Of a DNA stretch of 8,524 nt, positions 1 to 6,046 are shown in pieces. The notes beneath the pieces are model-generated. The model was not told the DNA's origin. It did no database searches and worked only from the letters and a program-made list of their open reading frames with translations. Both the position numbers and the translations under genes were made by a program. This DNA is from Bacillota bacterium. GTDB lineage: Bacteria > Bacillota > Dehalobacteriia > UBA4068. The stretch covers positions 1 through 8,524 of the forward strand of contig JAUMYD010000077.1 of the NCBI GenBank assembly GCA_030528765.1, read 5' to 3'. Position 1 is the first letter of the stretch, and the number at the start of each line of letters is the position of its first letter.

Positions 1-981
1 CTGGAGAAAAAGGGCAAGCAGCTGACGGTGCAGATCTTTAAGGAGCCCAGTGGAACAAAGGGCGCCCGCGTTACCATGCATCCCTCTTTGCCTGGGCGAT
101 ATTTGGTTCTGCTGCCCTGCGGCAATTATATCGCGGTGAGCCGCCGCATTGAGGATGAACAGGAGCGAGAACGCCTGAAGAACCTTATCCGGGAGGAGCT
201 GCCGCCCTACATGGGCGCGATCATCCGCACTGTGGCAGAAAATGCCAGCGCAGAGCCGCTGCTGAATGATTTGCGTGCCTTGGTGAAGGAATGGAAGCGC
301 ATCCTGGGGAAGGCTGCCAAATCAAAGGCCCCTATGCTGCTGCATAGTGATATGGATCAGCTTCGACGGGTGATCCGCAGTGCAAACCCACTGGAAACAG
401 GGGATATCCTGGTGGCTTCTGAGGCGGATTTTGAGCGGGTGGAGGATGTGATCAATGCTGTGGCTCCCGGGCTGCGTCCCCATCTGAAGCTGCGGGAAAG
501 TCAGGATCTTTTCCAGGATTACGATGTTTATGCGCAGATGGAACGGGCCCTGGCCAGAAAGGTCTGGCTGCCCAGCGGCGGCTACATTATCGTGGATCAG
601 GTGGAAGCACTTACTGCCATCGATGTGAATACCGGGAAATATGTTGGCGTGAACAGCTTGAATGATACTGTCTTCAAAACCAATATGGAGGCCGTGATCG
701 AAATTGCCCGGCAGCTGCGCCTGCGTAATATCGGCGGGATCATCATCATTGATTTCATCGATATGGAAGAAGATGCGGATAGGGAGAAGCTGCTGAAAGC
801 ACTGGAAGAGGAAATGAAAAAGGATCGGATCCGGGTAACGGTCATGGGCATGACGCAGTTGGGTCTGGTGGAAATGACCCGGAAGAAAAATGGGCATGAT
901 CTCACTTCTCTGGTGGAAAAAGAATGTCAGCATTGTGGGGGGAAGGGAAGAGTTTCTGTGTTTCCCCGGCAGCGTGTCTAA
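1..981 (+). CDS. rng: Ribonuclease G/E family endoribonuclease, 3' part (5' end outside window)
   Basis: The frame is open from base 1 to a TAA at 979-981, giving 326 residues; the N-terminal part with most of the S1 RNA-binding domain lies upstream. RNase G/E cleaves single-stranded A/U-rich RNA in rRNA maturation and mRNA decay. Visible family signatures are the TKGARVT...LPGRYLVLLP segment (about residues 19-37), the AIDVNTG motif with Asp208 and Asn210, and the IIIIDFIDM motif with Asp251. By family knowledge these three residues match the metal-binding Asp303, Asn305 and Asp346 of E. coli RNase E. A CxxC zinc-link (Cys309, Cys312) follows in CQHCGGKGRV. Only about 14 residues follow the second Cys, whereas E. 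coli RNase G and the RNase E catalytic half carry a further small domain of roughly 80-100 residues, so this is a short form. No clear terminator follows the stop. The family call is firm; rng rather than rne rests on the lack of any long C-terminal extension. Confidence 0.95.
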   Translation: MEKKGKQLTVQIFKEPSGTKGARVTMHPSLPGRYLVLLPCGNYIAVSRRIEDEQERERLKNLIREELPPYMGAIIRTVAENASAEPLLNDLRALVKEWKRILGKAAKSKAPMLLHSDMDQLRRVIRSANPLETGDILVASEADFERVEDVINAVAPGLRPHLKLRESQDLFQDYDVYAQMERALARKVWLPSGGYIIVDQVEALTAIDVNTGKYVGVNSLNDTVFKTNMEAVIEIARQLRLRNIGGIIIIDFIDMEEDADREKLLKALEEEMKKDRIRVTVMGMTQLGLVEMTRKKNGHDLTSLVEKECQHCGGKGRVSVFPRQRV

Positions 982-1020
982 GTCTGGAAAAAGTAAACAC
1001 GCAGAATCTATATATAGCAT

Positions 1021-1049
1021 TTGCATTGCAGAGAAAAATTGTGTATAAT
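1021..1049 (+). promoter_or_regulatory. Probable sigma-A promoter for the coiled-coil gene pair
   Basis: TTGCAT at 1021-1026 and a perfect TATAAT at 1044-1049 are separated by exactly 17 bases, the ideal housekeeping spacing. The spacer is A/T-rich next to the -10. Transcription would be expected to begin near 1056, some 250 bases before the start codon at 1307. The site lies 40 bases after the rng stop, so it separates the coiled-coil genes from rng. A second, much weaker pair (TTGGCT 1183-1188 with TTTATA 1206-1211) lies further downstream. No operator-like inverted repeat clearly overlaps the -35/-10 pair. Confidence 0.7.
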
Positions 1050-1173
1050 TAAGTATCTGAGGGATTTTCGTTTGGTCCCGCAAAAACAGGATTCCGTGAG
1101 TTTGATATAACTTTGTTGTAAGCAGTGATGGACGATATGGATTTCCGTTTGTACGAATGATTAAATTCTGTTG

Positions 1174-1199
1174 GCGAAGGCCTTGGCTTTGCCTTTCGC
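1174..1199 (+). other. Possible leader hairpin
   Basis: GCGAAGGC at 1174-1181 can pair with GCCTTTCGC at 1191-1199, with one bulged T and a 9-base loop. It is followed by TGCGGTTTT at 1200-1208, which is only a poor U-tract. This could be a weak attenuator or pause element within the leader. It does not meet the usual standard for an intrinsic terminator, and the pairing may be chance. Confidence 0.25.
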
Positions 1200-1290
1200 T
1201 GCGGTTTTATATAAGTGGGCCCTGCCTGTGTACCCTGATTTTTCGGGCTGGGTTGTTTACTTTATTTTTGTAATATTTTACTGCCGTGAT

Positions 1291-1298
1291 AGAGAGGA
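1291..1298 (+). promoter_or_regulatory. Ribosome binding site deciding the start of the giant coiled-coil gene
   Basis: AGAGAGGA lies 8 bases upstream of the ATG at 1307. The same frame also has a GTG at 1286, but that would place this purine tract inside the gene and has only T-rich sequence before it. The ATG at 1307 is therefore preferred. Confidence 0.75.
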
Positions 1299-1306
1299 TA
1301 ATTCGT

Positions 1307-4300
1307 ATGGCGAAAAATACGAGCACAAAATCTTTCTGGCGGAAAGGCAAAGGGCAGGCAGAAGGGGATTTCTCCCTTTCGGGAGTTGTGGAGGCCCTGG
1401 AAAAAGAAGTTTTTGAGGCAGCCGCGGCTTCCGAGCCGGAGCTGGAGCCGGAAACTGACACTGCTGCCCCGGTACCGGAGCCCTTGCCTGCGGAGCACAG
1501 CCCCTCTTTGGAAAATCTGGCTGATGTTGCCGCTCGCTTGGCCGCTGAAGAGCAGGAAAAACGCACATATGCAGAAGCAGCCGCGGAAGAAGCCAAACGT
1601 GCTAAAGCGGCTTTTCGTCGTGTAGAAAAAGAGGCTGCGCTTAAGCAGGCAGAGGCAAAGGCCCAGGCCATTCAGGCCAGCAGCAGTAAGGCACAGCAGG
1701 ATGCAGCTGCTGCTTTGCAGGAATTGAGCCGTGTGGAGCAGGCTTATGGCATTTCCCTGAAGGAAACAGAGCAGAAGATCGCCGAGGAAGCCGCCATCCG
1801 TTCCCGCGTGGAAGCGGAAATGGCAGAGCTGCAGGCAGATAACTCTGTTCGCCTGGAAAAAGCCAAGTCCGTGGTGGATGATTTGGCAGGGCAGATCGAC
1901 AGCCGCCGCAAGGCCACGGCACAGGCCTCCGACAGCTGTGCTTATGCGGAGTTCGCTTTGGAAGAAGCAGAGGCAGAGATGCTCCGCATTCAGACCGAGG
2001 GGAACGAGCTGCTGCGACGGATGAACAAATCCGTGGAAGAGGCCAGTGCGGAAACGGCAGTGATCTATCGGCAGATTTCTGTTTTGGAGGAAAGGATCAA
2101 CAGCGAGCACCATGGCTATGAAGCTATATCCGGCCAGGTGGCTGATATGGAAGAGCAGCTGGCCCGGGCAGAAGAAAGGGTAAAGCAGCTGGAAGAAAAA
2201 CGGGAGGAGCTGCAGGCAGAGTCTTCTGCCGCTTACGCTGCCCTGGAAGAGATGTCCGGCAGCCGACTGGGCCAGGCCCGGCAGCAGCTGACTGCGGCAG
2301 AGCAGACGTATCAGGAGGCATTGGAGAAGGAGCAGCTGCTTCAGGAAGAGCTCTCTCAGCTGCAGAAACAGCTGGATGAAGGGGAGCAGGAGCTGCAGAC
2401 CCTGAGCATGGACAGGGAATCCTATGAACGGCAGATCCGGGATTGCCTGGCTGCTGTTTTGCTGCGGATCGACCAGGCGAAAGAAGCTGTTACCCTGAAA
2501 AAGGATCAGTATCAGCAGGCACAGAAAAAAGTGGAAGCTGCCACCGCTGAGCTGGTTCGCGTAAATGCTCTGGCAAAAACGGCCCGGGCAAAACTGGAAA
2601 AGGCCCAGGCCGAGGAGCAGGATGCAAAAACGGCTTACGGCATGGCTCAGCGCCTGCGTTCTGATGCGCTGGCTGCCAAAACCAAGACAGATGAAGCAGC
2701 ATCTCTCCTTTTGAGCAAGGCAGAATCCGTGCTGCTTTCCACCATAGATAGCACCAGTGTGCTGCTGGCAGAAAAAACCACCGCCCGCCAGGCTGCGGAG
2801 CGGGAATCCAATTATCATCAGGAGCTGGCAGAGGCTGCTACGGCTGCTTCCAATAAGGCAACCGCGGAAGCCAATGATATGATCGTGGTGTGGCTGGCTG
2901 CTGAGGAAAGCTTCGTGAAAACCACCAGCGATGTGGAGGCGGAAAAAGCCCGCCTGGAGCTGCAGCTGGAAGATGCTCTGGAAGAATATGGCGAAAGGCA
3001 GAAGGCCCTTTCCGCACAGATCGATCGCTGGAGCGCTCAGATCCACAGCGTGCGTCAGCAGGCAGAAAGTGCTGCTCTGCGGAGCCGGGAAGCCCAGCAG
3101 AGTCTGCATGCACTTCGAACCCGTGTGGATTCTGACCTTGCAGAGCAGAAGGATGAGCTGAATGGCCTGAAGGAAGAATGGGAAGATCGCCTGAGCGAGC
3201 TTTCCGGTGATCTGGAGCGGGCCTTGCTCACGGTTTCCTCCTGCAAGGAAGAGCTGGACAGAACCAGAGCAGAGCAGGATTTTCAGGCAGAAGCCATGAC
3301 GAAGAAGCTGGAAAGCTTCCTTGCGGATCGGAAGGAACTGCAGCTTAGTCTGGATCAGAAAACAGAAATTGCGGATCAGCTGAATCAGGAAGCGAACGAG
3401 AAGGAAATGGATTACAAAGCCCGTTTGCAATCTGTGCGTGACCGTATCGATCAGCTGACAGCGGATATTAAACAATACAAAGAGACCCTTTCCAGCGCGG
3501 ATGCAGCGATCCATGATCTGGAGAAGGTTTATTATGATGCCCGCGAGGATCTGGAAAAGGTCGAAAAATCCTGTGAGGATTCTCTGCGTTCCTTGGAGCA
3601 GGAACATCATTCTGCCTTGGGCCCTGCTGTGGAAGAAAAGCGCATCTCCGAAGAACGCACCGCTGCTCTGGCTGAACGCCTGAGCCAGTGCCGCAGTTAT
3701 GCGGAACAGGCAGTTCGCATTGCAGCGCATACCTTTACGGAACGCCTGTCTGCGGTGAACGCCGTTTCCATCTGCAAGGCAGAGAATCAGATCGCCATTT
3801 TGAAGGAAACAGCGCTGCCTCTGCAGAAACGCGCTCTGGCAGAACGGGAGATCCTCCGGGAAGCGGAAAAAGTCTATCAGCAGGTCAATGCCCGAGTGGT
3901 TGCACTGCGTTCTGAAGAAGAGCAGATCAACAATGAGGCAGATGCCAAGTACCAGCAGCTGGATCAGGAAGCGAATATCCGGCTGCAGGAAATGGAGCAG
4001 CGCCTGCAGAACTGCAGCGATGAGGCCGAAGTTTACCGCCAGAAAGCGGAAGAAGCCAAGGCAAACATGGAAAGCTCTGCATTGCAGCTGGAGGATGCCC
4101 GCCAGCAGGCTGCAGAAGCGGCTGCTTGCCGGGAAGAAGCGGAAAGAGCTTCCGAAGAATGCCTGCGTCAGCTGGAGGAAACCTATTTTCGACGTTTGGC
4201 GGATGCCTCTGTTGGCCTGCCCAAGCTTTTGGAGGAGGCCAATGTGGCTGCCGCTGCTGTTACCGAGCAGCAGGTGGAAGCGGATGAAGCGGAAGCCGCC

Positions 4301-5977
4301 TGCCGTCGCCAGGCAGAGATCGTGGAAGATTGCCTGCAGCAGGAGCTGAGTGCGCCGCAGCAGTTGTCTGAAGCTGTTGAATCCCTGCGCAGCGAAAAGC
4401 AGGGAGCTTTGAATAAGGCACAGCAAGAGCTGGCTGTTTTGGAGGAAAGACAAAAGAGCTTGCAGGCTACCTATGCCGAAAGCTGCGAGATCGCAGAAAA
4501 AGCCGAATCGGCAAAGGCTAAGGTAGAGAATTATCTGAGCGAACGCCTGCAGCTGCAATATAAAGAACAGGGTGAAGCTGAGCAGCGGATCCAGGAGATC
4601 GAAGATCAGCTTTCTGCCCTGAAAGAAGATGCTGTTGCCAAGGAAGGGGCCTATAAGGAAGCCCAGATCATGCTGGAGGATAGCAGCAGCCTGCTGCAGA
4701 ATGCTTCTTCCATTTATAGCGATGCACAGGTTGCCGCAGCAAAGGCCCAGGCCGAGCTGCAGTCTGCCCAGGGGGCCCGGGAAACCGCCACCATTCTGGC
4801 GCAGCAGGCTTCTGTGGTTCGTGAGGGGATGGATCAATCGACTGCGCAGATCCTTATGAAGGCGGCCGAGGGGCTTTTCGCTGCTGTGGATAATGCAGAG
4901 GCACTGATCATCGAAAAGCAGATCGCCTATGATCAGGCCGCCAGTGTTCTTTCTCTGGCTCAGGTGGAATTGCAGCGGGTCCGCACCGCGATCGGTGAAG
5001 CCCCTGCCCAGCTGGAAAGATGCCGCAGCCAGTGGGAACTGGCTGAAGAAGAATATAAAAGATACTATCAGCTTGCGGAGGAAAAGATCCATTCGATCCG
5101 TAAGAATTTGTCCGCATTTTTGGACAGCCGACGTGCAGATACCGAAGCTGCCGAAGAAGCGGTTCGCAATTGCCGGGAGGAAGCAGCTGTCAGCCAGGCC
5201 AATGCAGATAAGCTGAACCGGCAGCTGATGGAGCTGTCGGCAGAGATCAGTGCGGCTGCCAGCGAGGTTCAGACCATTCAGCTGGAAATGAAAGATTCCA
5301 TCGCAGCTCTGGAGCTGCAGAGCCAGCGCCAGCAATCAGGAAAGAAGGAAGAACGCCTGGCAGCTCAGGAGCTTTCTGCGCAGCTGAACGCTGCCTTGTC
5401 CGAAAACAGGGAGCGGCTGGCTCGCCTCCGCCAGGAAGCTTTGGAGAAGAAGGAGCGGCATAGAAGTGCAGACCGGGAATTCCAGCGCTTCGAGCGGGAG
5501 CTGACGGAACAGTATCAGGATGATCAGAAGAAGGCCTGCTCCGTTCGGGAGGAAGCCAGAGCTGCCGCACAGGCTGCACTGGACTTTTTGGATTCTGCAA
5601 GCCGGCAGCAGGAGGCTTATGCAATGGCCTATGAAGAGGCACAACAGCTTCTGCAGAATGCTTCCGTGACCCGGGATCAGCTGGTTCGGGATTGCGAAAG
5701 TCTGCGCCATCAGCGAAATGTGGCTCTGCGGACTGCTGCTGAAGAGAAACTGCGCCTACTGGGAACCAAAACGATTGAACGCATCAACGCTGAGGATGAA
5801 GTCGCCAGAGTTCTGGCTGATTGCCAGGCTAAGCAGTCCAGCTGTTTGCTGGCGGAGCAAAAGGCTGAAGAGATTGAAACTGCGATTCGTCTGGAAGAGG
5901 AGAAGCTGGCCCGCATTCGTCGGGAGAGTGAAGAAGCTCTGCGGATTGCTCGAACCAAGACCTCTATTTTCGCATAA
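1307..5977 (+). CDS. Giant cytoplasmic coiled-coil protein, function unknown (coiled-coil protein A)
   Basis: This encodes 1556 residues, roughly 170 kDa. I recognise no named family. The N-terminus is a short basic head (residues 1-20, MAKNTSTKSFWRKGKGQ...), a short helix-like stretch, then an acidic Pro-rich linker (about 42-66). From about 67 to the end it is almost entirely Ala/Glu/Gln/Leu/Arg helix. Clean heptads are visible, for example 278-305 with Val, Met, Leu, Ala, Val, Leu at a/d positions. Residues 67-772 contain no proline; the only later prolines are 773, 838, 972, 1017 and 1233, likely kinks. If fully helical the rod would be over 200 nm long. There is no signal peptide, membrane segment, Walker A motif or catalytic signature, so it is not an SMC or Rad50 ATPase. 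Two copies of a module of about 47 residues (451-497 and 1165-1211) recur in the next gene. A structural role as filament, scaffold or molecular spacer is inferred from shape only. Confidence 0.93.
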   Translation: MAKNTSTKSFWRKGKGQAEGDFSLSGVVEALEKEVFEAAAASEPELEPETDTAAPVPEPLPAEHSPSLENLADVAARLAAEEQEKRTYAEAAAEEAKRAKAAFRRVEKEAALKQAEAKAQAIQASSSKAQQDAAAALQELSRVEQAYGISLKETEQKIAEEAAIRSRVEAEMAELQADNSVRLEKAKSVVDDLAGQIDSRRKATAQASDSCAYAEFALEEAEAEMLRIQTEGNELLRRMNKSVEEASAETAVIYRQISVLEERINSEHHGYEAISGQVADMEEQLARAEERVKQLEEKREELQAESSAAYAALEEMSGSRLGQARQQLTAAEQTYQEALEKEQLLQEELSQLQKQLDEGEQELQTLSMDRESYERQIRDCLAAVLLRIDQAKEAVTLKKDQYQQAQKKVEAATAELVRVNALAKTARAKLEKAQAEEQDAKTAYGMAQRLRSDALAAKTKTDEAASLLLSKAESVLLSTIDSTSVLLAEKTTARQAAERESNYHQELAEAATAASNKATAEANDMIVVWLAAEESFVKTTSDVEAEKARLELQLEDALEEYGERQKALSAQIDRWSAQIHSVRQQAESAALRSREAQQSLHALRTRVDSDLAEQKDELNGLKEEWEDRLSELSGDLERALLTVSSCKEELDRTRAEQDFQAEAMTKKLESFLADRKELQLSLDQKTEIADQLNQEANEKEMDYKARLQSVRDRIDQLTADIKQYKETLSSADAAIHDLEKVYYDAREDLEKVEKSCEDSLRSLEQEHHSALGPAVEEKRISEERTAALAERLSQCRSYAEQAVRIAAHTFTERLSAVNAVSICKAENQIAILKETALPLQKRALAEREILREAEKVYQQVNARVVALRSEEEQINNEADAKYQQLDQEANIRLQEMEQRLQNCSDEAEVYRQKAEEAKANMESSALQLEDARQQAAEAAACREEAERASEECLRQLEETYFRRLADASVGLPKLLEEANVAAAAVTEQQVEADEAEAACRRQAEIVEDCLQQELSAPQQLSEAVESLRSEKQGALNKAQQELAVLEERQKSLQATYAESCEIAEKAESAKAKVENYLSERLQLQYKEQGEAEQRIQEIEDQLSALKEDAVAKEGAYKEAQIMLEDSSSLLQNASSIYSDAQVAAAKAQAELQSAQGARETATILAQQASVVREGMDQSTAQILMKAAEGLFAAVDNAEALIIEKQIAYDQAASVLSLAQVELQRVRTAIGEAPAQLERCRSQWELAEEEYKRYYQLAEEKIHSIRKNLSAFLDSRRADTEAAEEAVRNCREEAAVSQANADKLNRQLMELSAEISAAASEVQTIQLEMKDSIAALELQSQRQQSGKKEERLAAQELSAQLNAALSENRERLARLRQEALEKKERHRSADREFQRFERELTEQYQDDQKKACSVREEARAAAQAALDFLDSASRQQEAYAMAYEEAQQLLQNASVTRDQLVRDCESLRHQRNVALRTAAEEKLRLLGTKTIERINAEDEVARVLADCQAKQSSCLLAEQKAEEIETAIRLEEEKLARIRRESEEALRIARTKTSIFA
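2657..2797 (+). repeat. Shared coiled-coil module, copy 1 (protein A residues 451-497)
   Basis: The core is KAESVLLSTIDSTSVLLAEK at residues 471-490. It aligns without gaps to three other copies, one in this protein and two in the next. Across all four, Leu two residues before the core, Ala at core position 2, Leu at 6 and Glu-Lys at 19-20 are invariant. Lys1, Val5, Ala13 and Leu16 occur in three of four. Arg follows at position 24. Confidence 0.65.
4799..4939 (+). repeat. Shared coiled-coil module, copy 2 (protein A residues 1165-1211)
   Basis: The core is KAAEGLFAAVDNAEALIIEK at residues 1185-1204, 714 residues after copy 1. The upstream part ASVVREGMDQSTAQILM resembles copies 3 and 4, including an Arg-Glu shared with copy 4 and a TAxIL shared with copy 3. 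The invariant Ala2, Leu6, Glu19 and Lys20 are kept; position 24 is Tyr rather than Arg. Confidence 0.6.
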
Positions 5978-5985
5978 ACGATCTG

Positions 5986-6017
5986 CTGCATGGTTTTTTG
6001 AGCATGGCTGCGTGCAG
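5986..6017 (+). other. Inverted repeat between the two coiled-coil genes
   Basis: CTGCATG at 5986-5992 can pair with CGTGCAG at 6011-6017 (7 pairs, one G-U) around an 18-base loop. No T-run follows, so it is not a standard terminator. It may be an intercistronic mRNA structure or chance. The gap from the stop at 5977 to the next start at 6047 is 69 bases, which fits co-transcription. Confidence 0.3.
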
Positions 6018-6033
6018 TAAATCGAGGGAAGGC

Positions 6034-6038
6034 AAGGG
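6034..6038 (+). promoter_or_regulatory. Ribosome binding site of the second coiled-coil gene
   Basis: AAGGG lies 8 bases before the ATG at 6047, with another purine tract (GAGGGAAGG, 6024-6032) just upstream. An in-frame TAA at 6041-6043 means the ATG at 6047 is the first possible start in this frame. An internal ATG at 6098 has no comparable site. Confidence 0.65.
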
Positions 6039-6046
6039 ATTAAGGA

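Larger units (their letters stand above)
1050..1306 (+). other. Long untranslated leader without a convincing gene
   Basis: About 250 bases lie between the predicted transcription start and the start codon of the giant coiled-coil gene, and the stretch is more A/T-rich than its flanks. It holds a small possible stem (GGGA 1061-1064 with TCCC 1076-1079), a better stem at 1174-1199, and a weak stem (ACCC 1232-1235 with GGGT 1250-1253) followed by a T-rich run at 1253-1269. None matches a riboswitch or ribosomal-protein leader that I recognise. A ten-codon ATG frame (1128-1160) has no good ribosome site. The length leaves room for post-transcriptional control, but that is inference. Confidence 0.4.

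Noticed and set aside
982..1020. Intrinsic terminator after rng
   Set aside because: Only a short AT palindrome (CTATATATAG) is present. There is no GC stem with a following T-run.
1128..1160. Ten-codon ATG frame as a possible leader peptide (MDDMDFRLYE)
   Set aside because: No Shine-Dalgarno sequence precedes it, and there is no run of regulatory codons that would mark an attenuation peptide.
1253..1279. Second promoter close to the coiled-coil start (TTGTTT with TATTTT)
   Set aside because: The spacing is only 15 bases and both boxes match poorly. The 1021-1049 pair is much better.
1171..1416. TTG-started 81-codon frame in the leader
   Set aside because: It has no ribosome site, overlaps the start of protein A by about 110 bases in another frame, and resembles no known protein.
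1262..5335. 1357-codon minus-strand open frame opposite protein A
   Set aside because: It is exactly codon-on-codon antisense to protein A and exists because TTA, CTA and TCA codons are absent there. Its translation is a Leu/Phe/Cys-rich low-complexity reflection of Gln/Glu/Ala codons, with no domain or plausible start site.
1307..5977. SMC/Rad50-like or chromosome segregation ATPase
   Set aside because: There are long coiled coils, but no Walker A, Walker B or ABC signature at either end of the protein.
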